NCBI GenBank assembly: GCA_937906915.1
Contig: CALCUU010000226.1
Location: forward strand, 1-8,224
Direction of reading: 5' to 3'
Source of the DNA: an uncultured Phascolarctobacterium sp.
GTDB taxonomy: Bacteria > Bacillota > Negativicutes > Acidaminococcales > Acidaminococcaceae
DNA length: 8,224 bases
Part shown: positions 1 to 6,600 of the stretch, one piece after another
How positions within the stretch are numbered: position 1 is the stretch's first letter
Layout: every line of letters starts with the position of its first letter
Program-made: the position numbers and the translations under genes
Notes under the pieces: generated by a model
Database searches by the model: none
Told to the model about the DNA's origin: nothing
Seen by the model: only the letters and a program-made list of their open reading frames with translations

Positions 1-446
1 GTGGCTTGGCTCGTGGTAAAGACTTCAAAGTTTGGCTGATGGCAGAAATTCCTGCTAACATCATCTTGGCTGACCAATTCAACAAATATGTTGACGGTTA
101 CTCCATCGGCTCCAACGACTTGACCATGTTGGTATTGGGCTGCGACCGTGACAACGACACCGTATCCCACATCTATGATGAACGTAACCTTGCTGTTAAA
201 CGTGCAATCCGTCACCTCATCGACGTTGCTCACAAAGACGGCAAAACCGTTTCCATCTGCGGTCAAGCTCCCAGTGTATACCCCGAATTCTGTGAATTCC
301 TCATTAAGAGTGGCATCGACAGCATCTCCGTTAACCCGGACACTGTTAAATTCACCAAAAAACTCGTTGCTCAAGTTGAACAACGCGTAATGCTCGACGC
401 TCTCACCGGTCGTGGCCGTGCAGAAGTTGAGGATTTGACCTGGTAA
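1..446 (+). CDS. ppsA: Phosphoenolpyruvate synthase (pyruvate, water dikinase), C-terminal part; 5' end outside window
   Basis: Cytoplasmic enzyme that makes phosphoenolpyruvate from pyruvate and ATP, releasing AMP and phosphate, for gluconeogenesis. The open frame starts at base 3, so the visible product is the last 147 residues of a protein usually near 800-870 residues. It is the end of the PEP/pyruvate-binding TIM barrel. Visible landmarks are AEIPANI, SIGSNDLT followed by LGCDRD, and the active-site segment SICGQAPS, whose Cys (codon 258-260) corresponds to the conserved catalytic Cys that handles the pyruvate enolate proton. The segment ending NPDTV is also typical. One oddity is SIGSNDLTM where I recall the family having SIGSNDLTQ. 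Arginine codons are almost all CGT, which suggests strong expression. The TTG at position 6 is not a real start, because the family similarity runs off the left edge. The gene ends with TAA at 444-446 and is followed by a terminator. Confidence 0.95.
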   Translation, partial: GLARGKDFKVWLMAEIPANIILADQFNKYVDGYSIGSNDLTMLVLGCDRDNDTVSHIYDERNLAVKRAIRHLIDVAHKDGKTVSICGQAPSVYPEFCEFLIKSGIDSISVNPDTVKFTKKLVAQVEQRVMLDALTGRGRAEVEDLTW

Positions 447-475
447 TTTTACGGAATTACCGTACAAGAGCAATA

Positions 476-524
476 AAAGCTCCTGTATTGCATTACCCTT
501 GCAGTACAGGAGCTTTATTTTTTT
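476..524 (+). terminator. Intrinsic (Rho-independent) terminator of ppsA
   Basis: The left arm at 476-492 (AAAGCTCCTGTATTGCA) pairs with the right arm at 500-516 (TGCAGTACAGGAGCTTT) over 17 positions. One of these is a G-U wobble, and the loop is 7 nt. A run of seven T follows at 518-524. It starts 30 nt after the ppsA stop codon. It should isolate ppsA from the pilus cassette, which would then need its own promoter. A small extra hairpin (TACGG-AATTA-CCGTA, 450-464) precedes it. Confidence 0.93.
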
Positions 525-536
525 AACAAAGCAAAT

Positions 537-552
537 TGTTTCACGTGAAACA
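537..552. promoter_or_regulatory. parS: parS centromere site (ParB/Spo0J binding)
   Basis: The sequence TGTTTCACGTGAAACA is a perfect 16-bp palindrome and matches the near-universal bacterial parS consensus (TGTTNCACGTGAAACA). ParB loads here as a CTP-dependent sliding clamp and recruits SMC/condensin for chromosome segregation. By simple counting, an exact match is expected by chance about 2 in a million times in a window this size. It is intergenic, after the ppsA terminator and 11 bp before the AGGAGGTG ribosome binding site of the next gene. Chromosomal parS sites usually cluster around oriC, so the window is probably in the origin-proximal part of the chromosome (inference). No parA or parB gene is in view. 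Confidence 0.9.
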
Positions 553-575
553 TTTGCGGGAGAGGAGGTGAGTTT

Positions 576-1034
576 ATGTACGAGGTGTTGGTCATAATTT
601 TTAGCTTATGCCTGCTGGTTCACATTTATACCGATTGTAAAGAGCAACTGCTTTACGATAAGGTTTCGACCATTTTGATGACGGCAGGTATAATTTACGC
701 CTACTACTTTGGAGATTTATGGCAAAGCCTTTACGGAGCTAGTCTTAGTCTATGGATAATGCTAGTAATTTACTGGTTAAGTAGGGGCGGCATGGGTATT
801 GGTGATGTAAAGCTGGCGCTGGTCTTAGGAATTTGGCTTGGCTTAGAGCAGAGCTTACTATGTCTTATTATGGCTTTTGTTACCGGAGGCGTAGTTGGCG
901 TTGGTTTACTTCTTAGTGGAATTAAGTCTCGCAAAGATGCAATACCTTTTGGACCTTACTTATGTGTTGCCGGTTGGTGCAGTTTAATTTTCGGCAACGA
1001 GCTGTTAAATTTGTATTGGCAGCTGTGGCAATAA
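576..1034 (+). CDS. Short A24-family prepilin peptidase (PilD/CpaA-like), no methylase domain
   Basis: Integral membrane aspartyl protease that removes the leader of type IV prepilins or pseudopilins at the cytoplasmic face of the inner membrane. The product is 152 residues, almost wholly hydrophobic with several membrane segments. Two catalytic aspartates are recognisable: Asp20 in YTDCKEQ, just after the first helix, and Asp77 in the GMGIGDVKL box (the GxGD motif). The family block DAIPFGPYL is at 121-129. Classical PilD (about 250-290 residues) has an N-terminal methyltransferase part with a Cys-rich cytoplasmic loop. That part is absent, so this resembles the short peptidase-only forms. 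The ATG at 576 is chosen because AGGAGGTG at 563-570 sits just upstream. The next gene starts 26 bp after this stop, suggesting an operon with the PilM/N and PilO proteins. No convincing promoter is visible between the terminator and this gene. Confidence 0.88.
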   Translation: MYEVLVIIFSLCLLVHIYTDCKEQLLYDKVSTILMTAGIIYAYYFGDLWQSLYGASLSLWIMLVIYWLSRGGMGIGDVKLALVLGIWLGLEQSLLCLIMAFVTGGVVGVGLLLSGIKSRKDAIPFGPYLCVAGWCSLIFGNELLNLYWQLWQ

Positions 1035-1060
1035 TTATTTAAAAGAAAAGAGTGTGCTTA

Positions 1061-1936
1061 ATGAACAAATATATTAGAAGACTTTGGAATTTAAGCAGTA
1101 CATTAAAAAACTCGTCAGAAAAGCAGTTAGCAGTTACTTTAAAGGAAGAACAGGTTTATAGTTGCGTTCTTACCTTGCCAACGATGTCTGCCAAGGAAAT
1201 TAAAGAGGCAGTACGTTGGGAATTACCATTTCACATTCCGCTATCAGCGGGAAGCTATTATTACGATTACAGGAAGCTTGGAAAAAGCGAAGGTATGGAA
1301 AAAATACAAGTCGTCGCCGTGGCAAAGGAAGTTATCCAAAAACTTGATGCTGCTGCCAAAGAAAAAGGTTTGCTCTTGGTGGCAGTTAATGTGGACGGTT
1401 ACGACGGGCTCAATTTATTTCCGGAAGGGAAGGAAAGATTGAAAATCCCACGGAGTAAGCTGTATAAATTGGGAAGCGGTGTTGCTTTGAGCCTAACGCT
1501 AATTTTGTTTCTAGGAAGCTGGGGCTACAAAATTATACAGGTGCAAAAATTAAATGCTGTCCAGAAAAAGCTAAAGGCTTTTGCAAAATGGGAAGAGCGT
1601 TTTAAAATACGGCAAAGCAATTTGGAAAGGAGCAGGCTCTTAGAAACAGCCATTGCCAAATTTGAAAAGGAACGAGTTGTTTGGAGCAGGCTACTACCAA
1701 TTTTAGGAAGCTGTATTCCAAAAGAATGTTGGCTTACTCAGGTTAAACAAAGAGAAGAAAATAATTTTGTAGAGTTGCAGGGTAAGGCGGTAAATATTTT
1801 GCAGGTACAAAAACTACTTGAGAATTTACAGGCAACCTCAAAATTTAAGAATATAAAGTTGTTAGAAACATCGGAAGGAAAAAATGAACTGTTGAAGTTT
1901 AAAATACTTTTGCAGGGAAAAGGGGAGAGGCTATGA
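1061..1936 (+). CDS. Fused PilM-fragment/PilN-like (GspL-like) pilus assembly protein
   Basis: Probable inner-membrane assembly platform protein of a type IV pilus or type II secretion system (291 residues). Residues about 24-115 resemble the middle part of PilM (LPTMSAKEI, YYDYRKLG, VVAVAKEV, then a VNVDG segment), the SHS2-like 1C region of the FtsA/PilM fold. The actin-type phosphate-binding motifs before it and the ATPase domains after it are absent. NLFPEGKERLK at 118-128 resembles the INLLP-type N-terminal peptide by which PilN binds PilM. A membrane helix (about 138-155), a charged coiled coil (about 157-207) and a small ferredoxin-like domain (about 222-288) with the PilN-typical WLTQVKQ segment follow. 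The layout is cytoplasmic domain, helix, periplasmic domain, as in GspL. ATG 1061 is preferred to GTG 1052 because AAAAGAG ends 8 nt before it. The stop overlaps the next start (ATGA). Arginine codons include many AGA/AGG, unlike the flanking genes. Confidence 0.75.
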   Translation: MNKYIRRLWNLSSTLKNSSEKQLAVTLKEEQVYSCVLTLPTMSAKEIKEAVRWELPFHIPLSAGSYYYDYRKLGKSEGMEKIQVVAVAKEVIQKLDAAAKEKGLLLVAVNVDGYDGLNLFPEGKERLKIPRSKLYKLGSGVALSLTLILFLGSWGYKIIQVQKLNAVQKKLKAFAKWEERFKIRQSNLERSRLLETAIAKFEKERVVWSRLLPILGSCIPKECWLTQVKQREENNFVELQGKAVNILQVQKLLENLQATSKFKNIKLLETSEGKNELLKFKILLQGKGERL

Positions 1937-2469
1937 AAAAGAAAAGTATTTTTGCAAAGCTTAGTGAAGAGCAGAAGAGCTTGCTCTGTTTTGGAACAGC
2001 CCTCGTAATTTTGCTGGCAGTAGTTATTTTTGGGGTCACTCCTCTTTTAGAAGCAGCAATCCTCGCCAAAGGAAAGGCTTTGGAATGTGAGGGGAAGCTT
2101 TTGGCGTATAAAAGGTATTCTGAAATTAAGAACGTGCAAAAATTAGAGGAGCAGGAAAAATTAAAGCTGCAAGCCTTAGAATTACGCTTGCCTTCCAATT
2201 TGAAACAAGAGGACTTAATTGAGGAGCTTTATGCCAAGGCAGAAAGGTTTAAGGTAAAGGTAAGTGGTTTAAAGCAGGCGGGTACCTCGAAAAATAAAGA
2301 GCTTGCCTTATTTTTACAGAGCAAGGGAAAATATCAAGATGTTTTAAAATTTTTAGAAGCAGTTGAGCAAGAGGGAAGCCTTAAAATTTTGCGAGAAGTT
2401 GTCGTAAAAGGTGATGAGGCTGGTGAAAACTTGGAGCTTGCGGCGGTGGTTACTGCTTACAAAAATTAA
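1933..2469 (+). CDS. pilO: PilO-like (GspM-like) inner-membrane pilus assembly protein
   Basis: Likely partner of the preceding PilN-like protein. In type IV pili, PilN and PilO form periplasmic coiled-coil heterodimers that link the cytoplasmic motor side to the outer-membrane complex. The 178-residue product has the expected order: a short basic cytoplasmic tail (MKKKSIFAK), one membrane helix at about 18-38, a Lys/Glu-rich coiled coil at about 44-85, then a small alpha/beta domain (LPSNLKQEDLIEELYAKAE onward) containing the GKYQDVLKFLEAVE helix seen in PilO proteins. It is slightly shorter than typical PilO (about 200 residues). The assignment rests on architecture and operon position more than on strong motifs, and GspM is a fair alternative. 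The start codon overlaps the upstream stop in ATGA, with AGGGGAGAGG at 1921-1930 as ribosome binding site, so translational coupling is likely. The stop is followed by 97 bp holding the RND pump promoter. Confidence 0.7.
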   Translation: MKKKSIFAKLSEEQKSLLCFGTALVILLAVVIFGVTPLLEAAILAKGKALECEGKLLAYKRYSEIKNVQKLEEQEKLKLQALELRLPSNLKQEDLIEELYAKAERFKVKVSGLKQAGTSKNKELALFLQSKGKYQDVLKFLEAVEQEGSLKILREVVVKGDEAGENLELAAVVTAYKN

Positions 2470-2483
2470 ATAATGTCTAAATT

Positions 2484-2503
2484 ATGTTTTTTCTATGTTT
2501 TTT
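2484..2503 (+). promoter_or_regulatory. Phased T-tracts, candidate UP element upstream of pump promoter
   Basis: ATGTTTTTT occurs twice, at 2484-2492 and 2495-2503, offset by exactly 11 bp, about one helical turn. The pair lies directly upstream of the proposed -35 box. A/T tracts in this position and phase can bend DNA or contact the RNA polymerase alpha C-terminal domain. The same T-rich stretch follows the pilO stop, but no strong hairpin precedes it, so I do not read it as a terminator. Confidence 0.4.
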
Positions 2504-2513
2504 GTGTCACAAA
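2501..2513. promoter_or_regulatory. Inverted repeat overlapping -35 box, candidate operator
   Basis: TTTGTG-T-CACAAA is a perfect 13-bp inverted repeat that covers the proposed -35 element (2504-2509). Its position suits a repressor or activator site. Its centre is 30 bp, close to three helical turns, from the centre of the second inverted repeat at the -10 box. The binding protein cannot be named from the sequence. Confidence 0.4.
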
Positions 2514-2532
2514 TTATCCTTTGTGCTATAAT
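2504..2532 (+). promoter_or_regulatory. Sigma-A/70-type promoter of the RND efflux operon
   Basis: A perfect -10 box TATAAT lies at 2527-2532, preceded by TGC at 2524-2526, which makes it an extended -10. The best -35 is GTGTCA at 2504-2509 (four of six matches to TTGACA) with a 17-bp spacer. Transcription would begin near 2539, giving a leader of about 28 nt that contains the GGGGGAAG ribosome binding site (2555-2562). It is the clearest promoter in the window. Confidence 0.75.
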
Positions 2533-2546
2533 CATTCTATGATTAT
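2528..2546. promoter_or_regulatory. Perfect 19-bp inverted repeat over -10 box and start site, candidate repressor operator
   Basis: ATAATCAT-TCT-ATGATTAT has perfect 8-bp arms and a 3-bp spacer. It covers five of the six bases of the -10 box and the predicted transcription start, where a bound dimeric repressor would block RNA polymerase. RND operons are commonly controlled by TetR- or MarR-family repressors binding such palindromes. No regulator gene lies next to this operon in the window. It does not fit the usual Fur or PerR box layout. Confidence 0.55.
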
Positions 2547-2566
2547 TTAAAATTGGGGGAAGTGTA

Positions 2567-3685
2567 ATGAATTTTCAAGACCGCCGTGTAAAAATTTTAG
2601 TAGGGTTATGCGTACTGCTTTGCTTAGTAGTAGGCTACCGTATTTTTGATAATATCCAAAAAAATAAGGAGCGTGCTGCCAGAGTTGGTAAGGTAAGGGA
2701 AGTTGCTGTGGAAACTGCTTTCCCGAAGCGTGTTACCCTTAGACCAGAGCTTATTTTCTCCGGTAGTCTTGACCCGGAATGGCAAGCAGAAGTTGCACCC
2801 AAGGTTGATGGTCGCATAGAAAAAATGTTTGTCAAAGAAGGCGACAAAGTTACCAAAGGTCAAGTATTGGCAACTTTAGAACAAGTTGACACTGATGCAG
2901 AAGTTTTAAAGGCTCGCGGTGAATATATCGAAGCTAAAACTAATTTGCGTAAAGCAGCTCGTGATTTGGAACGTTATGAAAAACTTTTCCAAGCTGGTGC
3001 TGTTTCTGAACAAACCGTTGATGATTACCGCTTTGCTCGTGAAAATGCAGAAGCTCAACTTGATGCAGCATTGGGTAACTTGCGTGGCAAAGAATCTTCT
3101 TTGAGTGGCACCAATTTGGTAGCTCCTGCTGATGGCATCGTTGCAAAACGTTACTTCCAAGAAGGTTACTACGCTAAAGCTGGTACTCCGCTTTTTGCTA
3201 TTGCAGATATCAGCACTTTGAAAACAGTTGTTAATATTCCTGAAGGTCAAATAGCAGGCGTTGCTGTTGGTAACGAAGCAAAAATTTCTATTCCTGCTTT
3301 TGCTAATCGTGAAATTATCGGTAAAATTACCAGTATTGCTCCTGTGGCTGATTTGCCGGCACATACTTTCTCCACTGAAGTTAGTGTAGAAAATCCTGAA
3401 GGCTTGCGTGCAGGTGTATTTGCTACTGTTACTTTGGTGGCTGAACCTCGTGAAAATATGTTGACTGTTCCCGTACATGCCATCGTTATGCGCGACGACC
3501 AAAAAACTGTGTACGTAGTTGACGAAGAAAATAAAGTTAGCCGTCGTGTTTTGGCAGTTGGTTACACTAACGAAGAAATTGCTGAAATTGTAAGCGGTCT
3601 CTCTGAAAAAGATATGATTGTTACTCGCGGTCAAAACAAATTGCGTGAAGGTAGCAAAATCAAAGCAGATAAGGCAGGAAAATAA
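2567..3685 (+). CDS. RND efflux pump periplasmic adaptor (AcrA/MexA, HlyD-type membrane fusion protein)
   Basis: Periplasmic adaptor that joins the inner-membrane RND permease to an outer-membrane TolC-type channel. The 372-residue product has an N-terminal membrane anchor at about 9-24 with no lipobox Cys. The two halves of the lipoyl-like domain are at about 75-105 (PKVDGRIEKMFVKEGDKV) and 183-213 (VAPADGIVAKRYFQEG), and an alpha-helical hairpin lies between them (108-178). Beta-barrel and membrane-proximal domains follow, including the IPAFANREIIGKI strand region and the VPVHAIV segment at 301-307. The hairpin tip carries Arg136, Leu140 and Ser147, the R-x3-L-x6-S spacing known from AcrA and MacA to dock on TolC. 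GGGGGAAG at 2555-2562 is the ribosome binding site for ATG 2567. The permease starts 2 bp after the stop. Codon use is strongly biased (CGT, GGT, TTG), unlike the pilus genes. Confidence 0.95.
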   Translation: MNFQDRRVKILVGLCVLLCLVVGYRIFDNIQKNKERAARVGKVREVAVETAFPKRVTLRPELIFSGSLDPEWQAEVAPKVDGRIEKMFVKEGDKVTKGQVLATLEQVDTDAEVLKARGEYIEAKTNLRKAARDLERYEKLFQAGAVSEQTVDDYRFARENAEAQLDAALGNLRGKESSLSGTNLVAPADGIVAKRYFQEGYYAKAGTPLFAIADISTLKTVVNIPEGQIAGVAVGNEAKISIPAFANREIIGKITSIAPVADLPAHTFSTEVSVENPEGLRAGVFATVTLVAEPRENMLTVPVHAIVMRDDQKTVYVVDEENKVSRRVLAVGYTNEEIAEIVSGLSEKDMIVTRGQNKLREGSKIKADKAGK

Positions 3686-3687
3686 AC

Positions 3688-6600
3688 ATGATTGGTACAT
3701 TTATACGTAGACCCGTATTTACTACCATGTTTGTTTTAATGCTGGTAGTATTCGGTATCCGCTGCTATCCTAATATTGGCGTTGACCTCACTCCCGACGT
3801 TGACTTGCCCTTGGTAAGTGTGCGTGTTACTTATGATGGTGCTTCCCCGCAAGAAATGGAAACACTTATCACCAAACCTATCGAAAACAGTGTCAGCCAA
3901 GTTGCTGGTATTAAGACACTTTCTTCCACTGTACTTGAAGGCTATAGCGAAACCGTACTGGAATTTGAATTTGGCGTTGACCCCCAAGATATGTCCTCTG
4001 AAGTACGTGAAAAGGTTGCTCGTGTACGTCGTCGCTTGCCTGACGATATTGATGAGCCTGTAGTACAAGCAGTAGACTTGTCCTCTCGTCCTATTTTGAT
4101 GTATACCTTCTCCTCTGAAGTACGTAGCCGTAGTGAAATTCGTCGTTTTGTTGAAGATAACTTAGTAGACGAACTTTGTATGGTTGAAGGTGTTTCTGAA
4201 GTAAACGCTTATGGTGCAAGCCAACGTGTAATTCGTCTTGTTGCTAAACCGGAAAAGTTAGCGGAATATAACATTCCTTTCCAAACCATTTACGACAAGA
4301 TCAACGATGGTAACTATAATACTCCCGGTGGTAAGGTTAAGAACAAGGATATGGAAATTACTGTTCGTACCATTGGTAAGTATGAAAACATTGATGATGT
4401 TAAGAAAATAGTTGTTGCTAATAAAGATGGCAAGCCTGTTTATATTACTGATGTTGTTGATGTTATCGACGATTGGGAAGACGAAGATACCTTCGGTAGT
4501 GCTAACGGTAAACCTTCCGTACTCGTATTCGTCCGCAAACAATCTAAAACCAATACCGTTGACGTAATTGACGGTGTTAAAGAAAAATTAGTGGAGCTGC
4601 AACAACGTTCCATTCCTCCTGATATTGAAATCAGTATCGTACGTGACCAATCCACCTTTATTCGTGAAAATATTGCCGACGTATGGAATGCAATTATTTT
4701 CGGTGGTGCTTTAGCACTCTTGATTACCTATATGTTCTTGCGTGACTTCCGTGCGACCATCGTAGGTAGTCTTTGTATTCCTACTTCCATCGTGGCGACC
4801 TTCTTTATGATGAAGGTTCTGGACTTTACTTTTAATAATATGTCCCTTATGGCGCTGTCCTTAGCAGTTGGTATTTTGATAGACGACGCGATTGTAGTTA
4901 TCGAAAATATCTTCCGTCACATGGAAATGGGTAAGAGTCCGCTCGTAGCAGCCCAACACGCTACTGAAGAACTTTCTTTAGCGATTTTGGCAACATCTCT
5001 GTCTTTGATGGCAGTATTCGTTCCGGTAGGTAATATGGGTGAAGTAATTGGTCAGTATTTTAAACAATTTGGTCTGACCGTAGCATTCGCAATTGCTTTC
5101 TCCACTTTGACTGCGTACTCTTTGACTCCGATGGTTTCTGCTTATTGGTTGAAGAAACCTGACGAAGAACAAGCTAGCAAAGAACGCAATAAATATTTGC
5201 AAATCTTCTTGGATAAATTTGAAGCTGGTTTCCAATTTATCCGTAAGCTTTATGATGAAACCATGGTTGTGGTAATTCGTAATCCTAAAAAGGTTTTACT
5301 TGGTGCTTTCTTGTCCCTGTTCTTGAATTTTGGTTTGCTTCCTTTCGTAGGTATGGAATTCCAACCGACATACGACTCCGGCGAATTCAGCGTTAACTTT
5401 AAGGCTCCTATTGGTACAGGCTTGGATAAAACCGTTGAATTGGCGAAGCCTATTCAAGAAGAGATTATGAGTTACCCTGAAGTTAAGGTTGTTGCACTGA
5501 ACATTGGTGCTGGTCGTAACCCTGTTAACCAAGGCTCTCTGGAAGTTCGTTTGCATCCTACCAGTGAGCGTAAACGTACCATGCAAGAAATTATGGACGA
5601 ACTGCGTGTGTTTGTACGTGGAGTTGAAGGCGTTAATGCTAACGTAGTTTCTAACCAAGGTGGCGGTCGTGGTGATAGCCGTCCTGTACAAGTTGGTTTG
5701 CGTGGTAATGATATTAAACAATTAAAAGCATACGCTTTGGAATTGGCTGAAAAAGTTCGTCAAGTTCCCGGTGCTACCGACGTAGATATTTCTGACTCCG
5801 ATGACCAACCGGAAATCGTAATTAAACTTGATCAAGCTCGTGCAAGCTCCTTGGGTTTAGATTCTACTTCTGTTGGTGAAGTTGTAGAAATGGCATTTAT
5901 GGGTAAAGATACCGGTAACAGCTATACCATCGGCGATAATGACTACGATATTATTTTGCAAATGCCCGGTGAATGGCGTACTAATATCAACGACGTTAAG
6001 AATCTGCGTATCTCCAATGACGAAGGTCAATTCATTCGTTTAGGTGATGTTGCTACTGTTGAACTGAGCAGTGGTCCTACTCGTATTGAACGTGAAGATA
6101 AGCGTCGCCAAATCGTAGTGTATGCTAATACTGTTGGTATTTCTCCCGGCGATTTGATTAAGGTAATCAAGGAACAACTTATTCCTGAAATGAATATGGA
6201 TACCGGTTATAGTTACAAAATGGTAGGTCAAGCTGATAGAATGGCACGTACCTTTAACGAGGTTTCCAAAGCAATTATTTTGGCAATCGTTGTAGTTTAC
6301 ATGGTACTTGCTGCTCAATTTGAAAGCTTTGTGCAACCGTTGGTAATTATGGCTTCTCTGCCTTTTGCAATCATTGGTGCGGTACTTGGTCTCTTGGTTG
6401 CAGGTCAAACTGCTAATATGATGAGTATGATTGGTTTGACTATGCTCTTAGGCTTGGTAACTAAGAATGCAATCTTGTTGGTTGACTATGCTAACCAAGC
6501 TCGTGAAGAAGGTACTCCCTTGCATAAGGCTGTGCTTGATGCTTGTTCCTTGCGTTTACGTCCTATCTTTATGACCACCTTGTCCACTATTTTGGCAATG

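Noticed and set aside
6..8. TTG at position 6 as the start of a 146-residue protein
   Set aside because: The PEP synthase similarity continues upstream of it to the window edge, so this is an internal codon of a truncated gene.
450..464. TACGG-AATTA-CCGTA hairpin as a separate terminator or operator
   Set aside because: The stem is only 5 bp and no T-run follows; the real terminator is 12 bp downstream.
531..557. GCAAAT...ATTTGC as an extended parS palindrome
   Set aside because: The arms are offset by half a base step from the centre of the 16-bp palindrome, so they do not extend its symmetry.
1052..1060. GTG at 1052 as the start of the PilM/N fusion gene
   Set aside because: ATG 1061 has the purine-rich AAAAGAG at a good distance, while GTG 1052 lies within that sequence and adds only three unremarkable residues.
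2470..2503. Terminator after the pilO-like gene
   Set aside because: Only a weak A/T stem (ATAAT...ATTAT) precedes the T-runs. It is too unstable to call, and the T-tracts are better explained as promoter-upstream elements.
2501..2513. CRP/FNR or Rex binding site
   Set aside because: The arms are right next to each other (1-bp spacer). CRP-type and Rex sites have longer spacers between the TGTGA/TCACA or TTGTGA/TCACAA arms.
2528..2546. Fur or PerR box
   Set aside because: The arm order (ATAATCAT...ATGATTAT) does not reproduce the TGATAAT-N-ATTATCA or TTATAAT-N-ATTATAA layouts.
2906..3700. 264-codon open frame on the minus strand opposite the RND adaptor gene
   Set aside because: It is a shadow of the strongly biased codons of the adaptor; its product is rich in Asn, Phe, Ser and Thr with no recognisable domain, and no ribosome binding site or promoter supports it.
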